Origin: Sphaerisporangium rubeum
GTDB taxonomy: Bacteria > Actinomycetota > Actinomycetes > Streptosporangiales > Streptosporangiaceae
Reading direction: 5' to 3'
NCBI RefSeq assembly: GCF_014207705.1
Contig: NZ_JACHIU010000001.1
Coordinates: forward strand, 5,448,501-5,512,500
Length of the DNA stretch: 64,000 nt
Shown: positions 8,720-23,781 of the stretch, piece by piece
Numbering within the stretch: the stretch's first letter is position 1
Layout of the letters: the number at the start of each line of letters is the position of its first letter
Program-made: the position numbers and the translations under genes
The notes under the pieces: model-generated
Database searches by the model: none
Told to the model about the DNA's origin: nothing
The model's input: only the letters and a program-made list of their open reading frames with translations

Positions 8720-8838
8720 GTCCGGCGGTGTCCTACTCTCCCACACCGTCCCCGGTGCAGTACCATCGGCGCTGGACAGCTTAACTTCCGGGTTCGGAAT
8801 GTAACCGGGTGTTTCCCATCCGCTATGACCGCCGTAAC
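8720..8838 (-). rRNA. rrf: 5S ribosomal RNA
   Basis: About 119 bases. The minus strand starts GTTACGGCGGTCATAGCG, contains the conserved CCGAACCCGGAAGTTAAG segment, and ends with GTAGGACACCGCCGGAC, all standard for actinobacterial 5S. Third gene of the rRNA operon. Ends are set by similarity, good to a few bases. Confidence 0.95.
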
Positions 8839-8963
8839 CCCATGAAACAACCACCACCCCTGCGGGGAGGTTTGCTGTCTCTGAGTCACACAGTGGACGC
8901 GAGCATCACCCAACCAAACACACACACAGCAACTGCAGCATGCAAGGTCGGATAAAAGTTTTG

Positions 8964-14142
<5,179 letters not shown>

Positions 14143-14263
14143 ATGTCTGAAAAGAGAACCCCAGCGAAAGATCCCCCCCGCTAAAAGGGGAACCCCTCAT
14201 CAAAGGAAACCATCCCCAGGCACCCTGCCGAACACGGCGAGGAACCCCAAGGGGACGGGGTTA

Positions 14264-14320
14264 TGCATGAACTTCATGCACTGGCTTTTAGCACACTGTT
14301 GAGTTCTCAAGAAACGGACG
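14264..14320 (-). promoter_or_regulatory. rRNA leader: boxA-like antitermination element and small hairpin
   Basis: The minus strand of 14291-14316 reads TCTTGAGAACTCAACAGTGT, the conserved actinobacterial rRNA leader element associated with antitermination and processing. Next to it, 14264-14280 is a hairpin with 8-base arms (TGCATGAA and TTCATGCA) around one base. Both lie about 120-180 bases upstream of the 16S 5' end. Confidence 0.75.
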
Positions 14321-14400
14321 CGTACACCGGCCGATTCGGATCTCAGATCCGGCCCCGCCGGGGCTCATTTCCGTTCGCTCTGTGTAAGAGCAACTCCTCA

Positions 14401-14429
14401 AACTTACCCAGGCCCTTGAGTCTGGTCAA
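14401..14429 (-). promoter_or_regulatory. rRNA operon promoter
   Basis: On the minus strand a -35 TTGACC (14424-14429) and a -10 TAAGTT (14401-14406) are separated by exactly 17 bases. This is a strong vegetative-type promoter in the right place, about 250 bases before the 16S. Additional upstream promoters are common in actinomycete rRNA operons; I did not find another convincing one. Confidence 0.7.
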
Positions 14430-14673
14430 ACCGCGACGCAGAGCTCTCAAACTCAGATGAGTCTTCGGATGTGCAGGAGGTCGATCGCCGATGAAACCTG
14501 GCCGGCTCCCGGTCTCCGCTCTGTCGAGCGGGGGCCGCGATCACCCTGCGGATAAAACTGTAGCACCGGTGAGGCGGTGCCATGACCATCTTCGCCGGAC
14601 TCCTAGTCCTTCCCTGCGGGGTGGGTCCCAAACATGGAACCTCAGGCAATCTCTGGAGCCTGTCGGACATGAC

Positions 14674-14709
14674 GTGAGCCCGCGACCGGTAACCCGGTCG
14701 CGGGCTCAC
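14674..14709 (-). terminator. Terminator hairpin after valS
   Basis: Perfect 16-base inverted repeat (GTGAGCCCGCGACCGG and its complement) with the loop TAAC, starting 14 bases after the valS stop. No U tract follows, as is common for actinomycete terminators. Confidence 0.75.
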
Positions 14710-14723
14710 CAGGAGAGGCGGGC

Positions 14724-17312
14724 TCAGCCGGCGGGGAGGGCTGCGAGCTGGGCTTCGAGGCGGGCGATGTCGGCGTCGGCCTGTGCGGCGCGGGTGCGGA
14801 CCTTGGTGACGACGTCGTCCGGGGCCTTGGCCATGAACTGCTCGTTGGCCAGCTTGGCGGCCACCTGTGCGGCCTCCTTGCGTGCGGCTGCGAGGTCCTT
14901 GTCGAGACGTCTGCGCTCTGCGGCAACGTCGATGGTGCCGGCGGTGTCGAGCTCCACCACGGAGGTGCCTACGGCCAGGCGGGCTGTGGCGGAGAAGGCG
15001 GGGCCGGGTGGGTCGAGGCGCAGGAGGGTGCGGACGGCGCCTTCGTGTGTGGCGAGAGAGCCCTCGAGCACCAGGTGCGCGGCGACTCGCTGGCCGGGTT
15101 TGAGGCCCTGGTCGGAGCGGAAGCGCCGCACTTCGGTGATAAGGTCCTGGACGGCCAGGATCTCGCGCTCGGCTGCCGGATCGGCGTAGACCGGGTCGAG
15201 GGTGGGCCAGGACGCCACGACGACGGAGGGTCGCGCGGTCAGTGCGCGCCAGAGCTCTTCGGTGACGAACGGCATGAGGGGGTGCAGGAGGCGCAGCAGC
15301 GCGTCGAGCACGTGGCCGAGCACGATACGGGTGCGCTCGGCGCGGTCTCCGCCTTCCGCGATCTGGATCTTGGCGAGCTCGACGTACCAGTCGCAGACCT
15401 CGTCCCACGCGAAGTGGTAGAGCTGGTCGGAGATCTTGGCGAACTCGAAGTCCTCGTATGCCGTGTCCACGGCCTCGATGACGGTGTGCAGGCGGGAGAG
15501 GATCCACCGGTCGGCGACGGTGAGGTCGCCGGGGGCCGGCAGGGGGGCCGCGACGGTTGCGCCGTTGAGCAGGGTGAACCTGGCGGCGTTCCAGATCTTG
15601 TTGCAGAAGTTGCGCGAGCCGGCGGCCCAGTCGTCGCTGATGGCGACGTCCGAGCCGGGGGACGCGCCGCGCAGCAGGGTGAAGCGGGTGGCGTCAGCGC
15701 CGTACCGCTCGATCCAGTCGAGGGGGTCGACCACGTTGCCGAAGGATTTGGACATTTTCTTGCCGAACTGGTCGCGCACCATGCCGTGCAACGCGACCGT
15801 GCGGAACGGGGGCTCGCCGTCCATGGCGTAGAGGCCGAACATCATCATGCGCGCGACCCAGAAGAACAGGATGTCGTACCCGGTCACCAGGACCGTGGTC
15901 GGGTAGAAGCGCTCCAGCTCGGGGGTGCGCTCCGGCCAGCCGAGCGTGGAGAACGGCCACAGCGCGGAGGAGAACCACGTGTCCAGGACGTCGGGGTCCT
16001 GGGTGTAGCCCGTCGGCGGCTCCTCGTCGGGGCCGACGCATACGACCTCGCCCTCGGGGCCGTACCACACGGGGATGCGGTGGCCCCACCACAGCTGGCG
16101 GGAGATGCACCAGTCGTGCATGTCGTCGACCCAGTCGAAGTAGCGCTTGGCGAGCTCCGGCGGGTGGACGCGGGTGCGTCCGTCGCGGACGGCGTCACCG
16201 GCGGCCTTGGCGAGCGGCTGGACGTTGACGAACCACTGCAGGGACAGCCGCGGCTCGACGACGGTCTTGCAGCGGGAGCAGTGACCGACGGCGTGGACGT
16301 AGGGGCGTCTCTCGGCGACGACACGGCCCTCGGCGCGCAGCGCGGCCACGACGGCGGGCCTGGCCTCGAAACGGTCGAGGCCGAGGAAGGGCCCGTGCGC
16401 GGTGACCACGCCGCGGTCGTCCATGACCGTGAGCGAGGGGAGGCCGTGCCGGCGGCCGATCTCGAAGTCGTTGGGGTCGTGCGCGGGGGTGACCTTGACG
16501 GCGCCGGTGCCGAACGACGGGTCGACGTGCTCGTCGGCGACGACGGGGATCATGCGGCCGGTGAGCGGCAGCTCGACCATGGTGCCGACCAGGTGCGCGT
16601 ACCGCTCGTCCGCAGGGTGGACGGCGACGGCGGTGTCGCCGAGCATGGTCTCGGCGCGGGTGGTGGCGACCACGATGGACGCGTCGCCTTCGCCGTACCG
16701 GATGGAGACGAGCTCGCCCTCGTCGTCGGAGTGGTCGACCTCGATGTCGGACAGTGCGGTGAGGCAGCGGGGGCACCAGTTGATGATGCGCTCGGCGCGG
16801 TAGATCAGCCCGTCGTCGAACAGGTGCTTGAAGATGGTCTGGACGGCCCGGGACAGGCCGTCGTCCATGGTGAAGCGCTCGCGGGTCCAGTCGACGCCGT
16901 CGCCGAGCTTGGTCATCTGGCCGAGGATGCGGCCGCCTGACTCTTCCTTCCACTGCCAGACGCGCTCCACGAACGCCTCGCGGCCGAGGTCGTGGCGGGA
17001 CAGGCCCTGCTTGGCGAGCTCGCGCTCGACGACGTTCTGGGTGGCGATGCCGGCGTGGTCCATGCCGGGGAGCCAGAGCGTCTGGTGGCCGCGCATGCGG
17101 GCACGGCGGGTGAGGACGTCCTGGATGGAGTGGTCGAGCGCGTGGCCGATGTGCAGGACACCGGTCACGTTGGGGGGCGGTAGCACGATGGAGTAGGGCT
17201 CGCCGCCGCCGCCTACGTCCGCCGTGAAGTAGCCCTCCGCGACCCAGCGTTCGTAGCTGCGGGTCTCGACGTCTGCGGGTGCGTACTGTGTCGGCAGATC
17301 AGGCGTTGTCAC
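14724..17312 (-). CDS. valS: Valyl-tRNA synthetase
   Basis: 862-residue class I aminoacyl-tRNA synthetase that charges tRNA-Val with valine in the cytoplasm. The ATP-binding HIGH motif is at residues 54-57 ([16 protein letters not shown]) and KMSKS at about 521 ([14 protein letters not shown]). The editing domain lies between them. Conserved cysteines for a zinc site ([14 protein letters not shown]) are visible, and the C-terminal 60 residues form the ValS coiled-coil arm rich in Lys, Ala and Glu. Full length for the family. Flanked by its own terminator and by a 247-base gap to clpX, so probably monocistronic. A 631-residue ORF on the opposite strand is only a shadow. Confidence 0.97.
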   Translation of the reverse strand: MTTPDLPTQYAPADVETRSYERWVAEGYFTADVGGGGEPYSIVLPPPNVTGVLHIGHALDHSIQDVLTRRARMRGHQTLWLPGMDHAGIATQNVVERELAKQGLSRHDLGREAFVERVWQWKEESGGRILGQMTKLGDGVDWTRERFTMDDGLSRAVQTIFKHLFDDGLIYRAERIINWCPRCLTALSDIEVDHSDDEGELVSIRYGEGDASIVVATTRAETMLGDTAVAVHPADERYAHLVGTMVELPLTGRMIPVVADEHVDPSFGTGAVKVTPAHDPNDFEIGRRHGLPSLTVMDDRGVVTAHGPFLGLDRFEARPAVVAALRAEGRVVAERRPYVHAVGHCSRCKTVVEPRLSLQWFVNVQPLAKAAGDAVRDGRTRVHPPELAKRYFDWVDDMHDWCISRQLWWGHRIPVWYGPEGEVVCVGPDEEPPTGYTQDPDVLDTWFSSALWPFSTLGWPERTPELERFYPTTVLVTGYDILFFWVARMMMFGLYAMDGEPPFRTVALHGMVRDQFGKKMSKSFGNVVDPLDWIERYGADATRFTLLRGASPGSDVAISDDWAAGSRNFCNKIWNAARFTLLNGATVAAPLPAPGDLTVADRWILSRLHTVIEAVDTAYEDFEFAKISDQLYHFAWDEVCDWYVELAKIQIAEGGDRAERTRIVLGHVLDALLRLLHPLMPFVTEELWRALTARPSVVVASWPTLDPVYADPAAEREILAVQDLITEVRRFRSDQGLKPGQRVAAHLVLEGSLATHEGAVRTLLRLDPPGPAFSATARLAVGTSVVELDTAGTIDVAAERRRLDKDLAAARKEAAQVAAKLANEQFMAKAPDDVVTKVRTRAAQADADIARLEAQLAALPAG

Positions 17313-17494
17313 AGCGACATTCTAGGGACGTCCCGGCTCTGTCTGAGCCCGTGTGCCGTAGTGCGCCCTTAATCCGCTATTCGGACATGCCACCTGTTAG
17401 CGGTGATCTGTCCCCAAAAACCACTTTCTGTGTGGCACAAAGGGAGCCTCACTACGGATCGTCATCTCCCGTGCGGACCGGCGGCACATGACAC

Positions 17495-17523
17495 GGCCCG
17501 TCGCGGCGAGCGCCGGACGGGCC
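17495..17523 (-). terminator. Terminator hairpin after clpX
   Basis: Inverted repeat GGCCCGTC / GACGGGCC enclosing a 13-base GC-rich loop that can extend the stem, 37 bases beyond the clpX stop. Confidence 0.55.
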
Positions 17524-17559
17524 ATGATCATACGAAGGGTCACGCCCCCTGTGCGGAGC

Positions 17560-18846
17560 TCAGGCCGACTTCTCTCGCGGCGTGCGCTGCTGCTTGGTGG
17601 CGTTCAGCTGGTCACGGGGTACCAGCGTCGGGTTGACGTGCTCCAGGACCGACTCCCTGGTGATGACGACCCGCGCGACGTCCTGACGGGACGGCACTTC
17701 GTACATCACCGAGAGGAGGACCTCCTCCATGATGGCCCGCAGGCCGCGCGCGCCGGTGCCGCGCAGGATCGCCTGGTCGGCGATGGCCTCCAGCGCGTCG
17801 TCGGTGAACTCGAGCTCGACGTTGTCCAGCTCGAACAGGCGGCGGTACTGCTTGACCAGCGCGTTCCTCGGCTCGGTGAGGATCTGGATGAGCGCCTCGC
17901 GGTCGAGGTTGTGCACGCTGGTGATCACCGGGAGGCGGCCGACGAACTCGGGGATCATGCCGAACTTCAGCAGGTCCTCCGGCATGACGTCGGAGAAGAT
18001 GTCCGAGGCGTCGATCTCGTCCTTGGAGTGGATGATCGCGTTGAAGCCGATGCCCTTCTTGCCGACCCGGGACTCGATGATCTTCTCGAGGCCGGCGAAC
18101 GCGCCGCCGCAGATGAACAGCACGTTGGTGGTGTCGATCTGGATGAACTCCTGGTGGGGATGCTTGCGGCCGCCCTGCGGCGGGACCGAGGCCGTGGTGC
18201 CCTCCAGGATCTTCAGCAGCGCCTGCTGCACACCCTCGCCCGAGACGTCCCGGGTGATCGAGGGGTTCTCGCTCTTGCGGGCTATCTTGTCGACCTCGTC
18301 GATGTAGATGATGCCCGTCTCGGCCTTCTTGACGTCGTAGTCGGCCGCCTGGATGAGCTTCAGGAGGATGTTCTCGACGTCCTCACCGACGTACCCGGCT
18401 TCGGTGAGCGCCGTGGCGTCCGCGATGGCGAACGGGACGTTGAGCATCTTGGCCAGTGTCTGTGCCAGCAAGGTCTTGCCCGACCCGGTGGGGCCGAGCA
18501 GGAGGATGTTGGACTTGGCCAGCTCGATGCCGTCGTCGCGGCCACGCTCACCGGACTGCACGCGCTTGTAGTGGTTGTACACCGCCACCGAGAGCGCCTT
18601 CTTGGCCTTGTCCTGGCCGATGACGTAGGCGTCCAGGAACTCGTAGATCTCACGAGGCTTGGGGAGACTGTCCCACTTCAACTCGGAGGACTCGGAGAGC
18701 TCCTCCTCGATGATCTCGTTGCAGAGATCGATGCACTCATCGCAGATGTATACGCCGGGTCCGGCGATGAGCTTCTTGACTTGCTTCTGGCTCTTCCCAC
18801 AGAACGAGCACTTCAGCAGGTCTCCGCCGTCGCCGATGCGTGCCAC
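17560..18846 (-). CDS. clpX: ATP-dependent Clp protease ATP-binding subunit ClpX
   Basis: 428-residue AAA+ unfoldase that feeds substrates to ClpP. The N-terminal zinc-binding domain has Cys13, Cys16, Cys35 and Cys38 (CSFCGKSQ and CDECIDLC). Then come Walker A GPTGSGKT near residue 120 and Walker [10 protein letters not shown]. Start is the GTG at 18846, because AAGGAG lies 8 bases upstream and the protein then begins [18 protein letters not shown] as in homologues; an in-frame extension to 18996 has no homology. It lies downstream of clpP1-clpP2 on the same strand, but a strong hairpin in the 180-base gap suggests partly separate control. Confidence 0.96.
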   Translation of the reverse strand: MARIGDGGDLLKCSFCGKSQKQVKKLIAGPGVYICDECIDLCNEIIEEELSESSELKWDSLPKPREIYEFLDAYVIGQDKAKKALSVAVYNHYKRVQSGERGRDDGIELAKSNILLLGPTGSGKTLLAQTLAKMLNVPFAIADATALTEAGYVGEDVENILLKLIQAADYDVKKAETGIIYIDEVDKIARKSENPSITRDVSGEGVQQALLKILEGTTASVPPQGGRKHPHQEFIQIDTTNVLFICGGAFAGLEKIIESRVGKKGIGFNAIIHSKDEIDASDIFSDVMPEDLLKFGMIPEFVGRLPVITSVHNLDREALIQILTEPRNALVKQYRRLFELDNVELEFTDDALEAIADQAILRGTGARGLRAIMEEVLLSVMYEVPSRQDVARVVITRESVLEHVNPTLVPRDQLNATKQQRTPREKSA

Positions 18847-18976
18847 CCCAGATACTCCTTTGCGTGGGACCGCCTGCTCCGCGATCCGAATCTTGCGGAC
18901 TCGGTCCGAAAAGTCATCCCGCTCAGGTTTCGACGTTACCGTCTTCTGGGCCCTCAGTGCGCCCCCTAGCGGTGAG

Positions 18977-19017
18977 TCGCACCGGAACGTGCCCAATTGG
19001 GCACCGTTCCGGTGCGA
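18977..19017 (-). terminator. Strong hairpin between clpP2 and clpX
   Basis: 12-base arms TCGCACCGGAAC / GTTCCGGTGCGA plus an inner TGCCC-AATT-GGGCA stem make a long, near-perfect hairpin starting 10 bases after the clpP2 stop. It may end clpP1P2 transcription or act as a processing or stabilising element; no U tract is present. Confidence 0.65.
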
Positions 19018-19026
19018 TCCGCGTCC

Positions 19027-19671
19027 TCAGGAAGCCACGGCTTGAGCGCGTTTCTTCCGTGAGGGGATGATGTCGTCGATCAGGCCGTATGCCTTGGCCT
19101 CGTCGGCGTTGAGGATCTTGTCGCGCTCGATGTCGCGACGGACCTCCTCAGGCGCCTTGCCCGAGTGCCTGGCGACGATCTCCTCCAGCAGCGAGCGCAT
19201 GCGCAGGATCTCGCGTGCCTGGATCTCGATGTCGCTGCCCTGGCCGCCGCCCTCGGTGGACGGCTGGTGGATCAGCACCCGCGCGTTCGGCAGCGCGAAG
19301 CGCTTGCCAGGGGTGCCGCCGGCCAGCAGCACGGCCGCCGCCGAGGCCGCCTGCCCGAGGCAGACGGTCTGGATCTCGGGCCTGACGAACTGCATCGTGT
19401 CGTAGATCGCCGTCATCGCGGTGAACGAGCCGCCTGGCGAGTTGATGTAGATGCTGATGTCCCGGTCGGGATCGAGGGACTCCAGCGTCAGCAGCTGCGC
19501 CATGACGTCGTTGGCCGACGCGTCGTCGATCTGCACCCCGAGGAAGATGATCCGGTCCTCGAAGAGCTTGTTGTATGGGTTCATCTCCTTCACGCCGTAC
19601 GTCGTGCGTTCGACGAACGAAGGGATGATGTATCGGCCGCTGATGTCCCCCGGCCGGATCAAGTCGCTCAC
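19027..19671 (-). CDS. clpP2: ATP-dependent Clp protease proteolytic subunit (second copy)
   Basis: 214-residue serine peptidase forming the Clp barrel. Catalytic Ser110 ([13 protein letters not shown]) and His135 (VLIHQPS) are clear, with the INSPGGS oxyanion region at about 77-82. Starts 9 bases after the clpP1 stop, so both are cotranscribed. Actinobacterial ClpP is usually a mixed ClpP1P2 complex, and this pair fits that arrangement. Essential in several actinobacteria (known of the family). Confidence 0.96.
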   Translation of the reverse strand: MSDLIRPGDISGRYIIPSFVERTTYGVKEMNPYNKLFEDRIIFLGVQIDDASANDVMAQLLTLESLDPDRDISIYINSPGGSFTAMTAIYDTMQFVRPEIQTVCLGQAASAAAVLLAGGTPGKRFALPNARVLIHQPSTEGGGQGSDIEIQAREILRMRSLLEEIVARHSGKAPEEVRRDIERDKILNADEAKAYGLIDDIIPSRKKRAQAVAS

Positions 19672-19680
19672 TGTTGCCCC

Positions 19681-20325
19681 TTAGGAGACGGCGCCCTCGG
19701 AGGGCACCTGCCGCGCGCTGCGCACGACGTGGTCGATGAAGCCGTAGTCCTTGGCCTCCTCGGCCGTGAACCAGCGGTCCCGATCGGAGTCCTTCTCGAT
19801 CTGGTCGAGCGGCTGGCCGGTGTGGAAGGCGATGCGCTCCGCCAAGGTCTTCTTGACGTAGAGCATCTGCTCCGCCTGGATCGCGATGTCCGCGGCCGTG
19901 CCGCCGATGCCGCCGGAGGGCTGGTGCATCATGATGCGCGCGTGCGGCAGCGCGTACCGCTTGCCCTGCGCGCCGGCGCAGAGCAGGAACTGCCCCATGG
20001 AGGCGGCGAGTCCCATGGCCACCGTGCAGACATCGTTCGGCACATACTCCATCATGTCGTAAATCGCCATGCCGGCCGTCACCGAACCGCCCGGGGAGTT
20101 GATGTAAAGCCAGATGTCCCGGTCGGCGTCGTCCGCGGCGAGAAGAAGAAGCTCGGCGGTGATGCGGTTGGCGACCTCGTCGTCCACCGCGGTGCCAAGC
20201 ACCACGATGCGCTCGCGCAGCAGACGGTTGTACAGCTGGTCCTCAAGACGATACGCGCCGTTTTCACGGCCGCGCCCCTGCGGCCCCTGGCCGAAGGGCG
20301 AATGTGAGGTCGGCGGGCTGGTCAC
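19681..20325 (-). CDS. clpP1: ATP-dependent Clp protease proteolytic subunit (first copy)
   Basis: 214 residues from the GTG at 20325, which has GGAAGG 7 bases upstream; the frame extends to 20487 but those residues show no ClpP similarity. Catalytic Ser109 (AMGLAASMGQFLL) and His134 (IMMHQPSGG) are visible. First gene of the clpP1-clpP2 pair and preceded, 89 bases upstream, by a sequence matching the ClgR operator. Works with ClpX and other Clp ATPases in regulated proteolysis. Confidence 0.95.
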   Translation of the reverse strand: MTSPPTSHSPFGQGPQGRGRENGAYRLEDQLYNRLLRERIVVLGTAVDDEVANRITAELLLLAADDADRDIWLYINSPGGSVTAGMAIYDMMEYVPNDVCTVAMGLAASMGQFLLCAGAQGKRYALPHARIMMHQPSGGIGGTAADIAIQAEQMLYVKKTLAERIAFHTGQPLDQIEKDSDRDRWFTAEEAKDYGFIDHVVRSARQVPSEGAVS

Positions 20326-20413
20326 AGCGTCACCTTCCGATGCGTCGTAATCGATGGGCTTTGCTTGTGACCTTAACCCGGCACACCGACCGGTTACGCC
20401 TCGTCCCCATCCT

Positions 20414-20427
20414 GTTCGCTGACGGCG
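20414..20427 (-). promoter_or_regulatory. ClgR-like operator upstream of clpP1
   Basis: The plus strand reads GTTCGC, 5 bases (TGACG), GCG. This exactly matches the GTTCGC-N5-GCG pattern described for the Clp-gene activator ClgR in Streptomyces. It lies 89 bases before the clpP1 start, a sensible distance for an activator site. The ClgR gene itself is not in this window. Confidence 0.6.
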
Positions 20428-20443
20428 CATGTCTGGGGGACGG

Positions 20444-22000
20444 TCACGAGGCACTCGATCGGCGGTGGTGTTCCAGGTCCAGTTCATGCGTCAACCGCCG
20501 CCGGATCTCCTCGCTGACGCGGCCGCTCTCGTAAAGCTGGTCGAGCTTCTCGCGCTGCGCCTTGGCGAGTTCCTCACGCACCTCGCGCGCGCCTTCCGTA
20601 CTCTCGTCGTCCTCGTCGTCCAGCAGCGCGCGTACCCGGTCGAGGCGGAGTTCGAGCAACTGGCGGAAGACGTCCGCGGTGCGTTCGTCCACCGTGTCGT
20701 CGGCGGCGAGCTCGTCCAGCCTGGCCAGAGCGGCCTCGGTGGTCTCGCGGCGGGCCTCGGCCTCCTCGGCGGCCTCCTCGTCCGATTCGCCGAGCTTCAG
20801 GCGGCGCATGAGACGCGGCAGGGTGGTGGTCTGGCCGAGGAGCGTCACGAGGACGACCACGGCGCCAATGAAGATCAACAGGGGCCGATGTGGCACGTCG
20901 AGGGGGATGGACAGGGCGATGGCCAGGGTCACGGCGCCTCGGATGCCGGCCCAGCCCATCACCAATCGCTCCGAGCGGCCGATCTCGTCGAACGACAGAT
21001 GGCGGCCAGGCAGCCACCGTGCCAGGGGGAACACCCCGAGGGTCCAACCGATCCGCGCCAGCACGACGGCGGCGACCGCCAGTGCCGCCACACCGGCGAG
21101 CACGAACACGGGGTAGTCCGCGACACTCGCGACGACGTGCCGGATCTCCAGACCCAGCAGGACGAACAGGCTCGACTCCAGCAGGAACGCCAGCATGTCC
21201 CAGAACGTTTTGCCCGCGAGCCGGGAGACCGGCGGGAGCATGCCCTCGGCACGGACACCGAGGTAGAAACCGGTGGTGACGACGGCGAGCACGCCGGAGA
21301 ACTCGAAGTGCTCGGCCGGCAGGTAGGCGAGGAACGGCGTGAGCAGCGACACGACGATCTGCGCGCCGACGTCCTTGATCCGCAGGCGCACGCGAGCGAT
21401 CACCCAGCCGAGCACCAGCCCGTACAGCACGCCACCCGCCACGACCCGCAGCAGCGTCAGGGCTCCCTCGGAGAGGCTCACCGGGTCCTCAAGGGCCGCG
21501 AGAGCCAGTCCGAAGAGGGTGAGGGCCACGGCGTCGTTGACGAGGCTCTCACCCTCAAGAATGGTCACCAGGCGCCTCGGAGCGCCTAGGCGTTGCATCA
21601 CCGAGGTGGCCGCCACGGGGTCGGTGGGGGCGACGGCGGCGCCTATGGCGAGGGCCGCGGCCCACCCCACCTCGGGGATGGCGAAGTTGAGTGCGGCCGC
21701 CACCGCCACGGCGGTCACACAGGTCAAGCCGAAGGCCAGGACCGAGATGGGGACCGCGTCCTCCCTGCTCTCGCGTGGTGCGGTGAGGAAGGCCGCACGG
21801 TAGACCAGCAGCGGGAGGTAGATGTTGAGCACCACTTCCGGCGGCGGGATCGCGGCGTCCATGCCGGGGATGAAGCTGGCGCCGACGCCGAGCAGTACGA
21901 GAGGAATCGCCTCGGGAACGCCGAGGCGGCGGGCCGTCACCCGTCCTGCCAGCATGAGGACGGCGATGAGCATTGCGATGAACAGATATTGCTCAAGCAT
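20444..22000 (-). CDS. Na+/H+ antiporter, CPA1 family
   Basis: 518-residue membrane protein with about twelve hydrophobic segments in the first 400 residues and a charged cytoplasmic C-terminal tail of about 120 residues rich in Glu, Arg and Asp. The core motifs AIGAAVAPTDPVAATSVMQRL and LEGESLVNDAVALTLF, which carry ion-binding Asp residues, are typical of the NhaP/CPA1 exchangers that swap Na+ or K+ for H+. Starts at ATG (MLEQYLFIAML). It precedes clpP1 on the same strand with a 118-base gap. No sign of specific pathway links. Confidence 0.88.
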   Translation of the reverse strand: MLEQYLFIAMLIAVLMLAGRVTARRLGVPEAIPLVLLGVGASFIPGMDAAIPPPEVVLNIYLPLLVYRAAFLTAPRESREDAVPISVLAFGLTCVTAVAVAAALNFAIPEVGWAAALAIGAAVAPTDPVAATSVMQRLGAPRRLVTILEGESLVNDAVALTLFGLALAALEDPVSLSEGALTLLRVVAGGVLYGLVLGWVIARVRLRIKDVGAQIVVSLLTPFLAYLPAEHFEFSGVLAVVTTGFYLGVRAEGMLPPVSRLAGKTFWDMLAFLLESSLFVLLGLEIRHVVASVADYPVFVLAGVAALAVAAVVLARIGWTLGVFPLARWLPGRHLSFDEIGRSERLVMGWAGIRGAVTLAIALSIPLDVPHRPLLIFIGAVVVLVTLLGQTTTLPRLMRRLKLGESDEEAAEEAEARRETTEAALARLDELAADDTVDERTADVFRQLLELRLDRVRALLDDEDDESTEGAREVREELAKAQREKLDQLYESGRVSEEIRRRLTHELDLEHHRRSSAS

Positions 22001-22116
22001 CGAGGAGCCGGTCTGCGCAGATCACAGCCGCTCAGATTGCCCATGAATCAGCAAAAAACACACTAAAGCTCACTTATTTGTGGTGAGCCGGGATTCGCGA
22101 GGTCTGAACGCGTGAA

Positions 22117-22151
22117 GGCCGTCCGGCGCGCATGGAACGCGCCGAACGGCC
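22117..22151 (-). terminator. Terminator hairpin after tig
   Basis: 14-base arms GGCCGTCCGGCGCG / CGCGCCGAACGGCC (one mismatch) with a 7-base loop, 42 bases beyond the trigger factor stop. Confidence 0.7.
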
Positions 22152-22193
22152 CTCGTGTCGCTGTGCCGACGGCCCTTAGGCGGGGACCTCAGA

Positions 22194-23573
22194 TCACTGA
22201 GCGGGCTGAACGGTGGGCTCCGGCGGCGGAGCGGCACCCTCCTGCTCGGGGTTGAGCTCGGCGTAGATGGCCTTGAGGTCGACGTCGGCGCCGGCCTCGT
22301 CGGTGATCTTGGCGGAGTCGCCGACCACGGTCTTGGCCTTCTCACGGACGATCTCGACCATGGCCAGGGTCAGCTGGTCGTTGTCCGCGAGGTGCTGGGC
22401 CAGCGTGTTGGGGGCGACGCCGAGCTGCGCGGCGCGGCGCACCACGAACTCGGTGAGCTCCTGCTCGTTGACCCCCAGCTCCTCCTGCTTGACGATCTTG
22501 TCGAGGACGAAACCGGTCTTGATGGCTTTGCGCGCGTTGGTCTCGAACTCGGCGAAGCGCTCTTCCTCAGTGGTCTGGTAGAGACGGAAGTACGCCTCAC
22601 GGCTCAGGCCGCTCTCGCCGATCTGGTGCTCGAGGTTGTGCTTGCGCGCGTCGACCTCGGCGGTGAGCGCGCTCTCGGGGAGCGGGATGTCGATCTGGTC
22701 GAGCAGGGCCGTCACGGCGTTCTCACGGGCCTGCACGACCTGGTCGATGAGCTTGTTGCGGCGGGCCTGGCCGCGCAGGCTCTCGCGCAGCTCCTCAAGG
22801 GTGTCGAACTCGCTGGCGAGACCCGCGAACTCGTCGTCCAACTCGGGGAGCACCTTCTCCTTGACGCTCTTGACGTGGATGGTGACGTCGGCTTCCTCGC
22901 CGGCGTTCTCGCCACCCACCAGGGTCGTGGTGAAGGTCTTCTCGTCCCCGGCGGCCATGCCGACGAGGGAGTCGTCCAGGCCCTGCAGGACCGAGCCGGC
23001 ACCGACCTCGTAGGAGACGTCCGAGGCCTGCTGCTCCTCGATGTTCCTGCCGTCGATGGTGGCCGTGAGGTCCATCACGACGTAGTCACCCGTGGCGGCG
23101 GGCCGCTCGACCCCGGTGAGGGTGGCGAAGCGCTGACGCAGTGCGTCGATCTGGGTGTCGATGTCGTCGTCGGTGACCTCGGCCGAGGGGACGGTGACCT
23201 CGATGCCGGAGTAGTCGGGGACGTCGAAGGACGGCCGGACGTCCACCTCGGCGGTGAACTCGACCTCCTTGCCGTCATCGATCTTGGTGACCTCGATCTC
23301 GGGCTGGCTCACCGGGAAGACGTCGCTCTCGTCGACGGCCTGGCCGTAAAGCTTGGGCAGGGCCTCGTTGAGGGTCTCCTCCAGAACCACCGCGCGGCCG
23401 AAGCGCTGCTCGATGATGCGGGCGGGAACCTTGCCGGGGCGGAAGCCGGGAACGCGCACCTGCTGCGCGACCTTCTTGTACGCCGCCTGCATGCTCGTTT
23501 CGAGCTCCTCGAACGGCACCTCGACGGTGAGCCTGACCCGGGTGGGGCTCAGCTCCTCGACAGCGGTCTTCAC
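22194..23573 (-). CDS. tig: Trigger factor, ribosome-associated chaperone
   Basis: 459 residues. The N-terminal ribosome-binding domain (about 1-115) includes the docking region near VPGFRPGKVP. The FKBP-type prolyl isomerase domain (about 155-240) starts near GDYVVMDLTATIDGR, and a helical chaperone domain follows. Ends in the Pro/Glu-rich tail common in actinobacteria. Acts on nascent chains at the ribosome exit. Placement near clpP/clpX is a widespread conserved arrangement; here an antiporter gene lies between. Confidence 0.96.
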   Translation of the reverse strand: MKTAVEELSPTRVRLTVEVPFEELETSMQAAYKKVAQQVRVPGFRPGKVPARIIEQRFGRAVVLEETLNEALPKLYGQAVDESDVFPVSQPEIEVTKIDDGKEVEFTAEVDVRPSFDVPDYSGIEVTVPSAEVTDDDIDTQIDALRQRFATLTGVERPAATGDYVVMDLTATIDGRNIEEQQASDVSYEVGAGSVLQGLDDSLVGMAAGDEKTFTTTLVGGENAGEEADVTIHVKSVKEKVLPELDDEFAGLASEFDTLEELRESLRGQARRNKLIDQVVQARENAVTALLDQIDIPLPESALTAEVDARKHNLEHQIGESGLSREAYFRLYQTTEEERFAEFETNARKAIKTGFVLDKIVKQEELGVNEQELTEFVVRRAAQLGVAPNTLAQHLADNDQLTLAMVEIVREKAKTVVGDSAKITDEAGADVDLKAIYAELNPEQEGAAPPPEPTVQPAQ

Positions 23574-23781
23574 GGGGTGGTCTCCTTGATCAAGCTTCTG
23601 GTGATCGCGGGCGCGTCATGCCGTACGGCCACCGCGACATGCTCGCGCGCCGCGCCCACATGGGCGGCTCAGTGCACGGGACGAACGGGCACATCCTGAG
23701 GGGCATGCGCTACCGCGGCGGGTGTCCAGCGCCGCATGCCAGTCTAGGGCAGGTGGGCGGCTCCGGCGTCATCGACAGGCG

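Noticed and set aside
15045-16940. 631-residue ORF opposite valS
   Set aside because: Shadow of valS in high-GC DNA; composition is low-complexity and there is no homology or start context.
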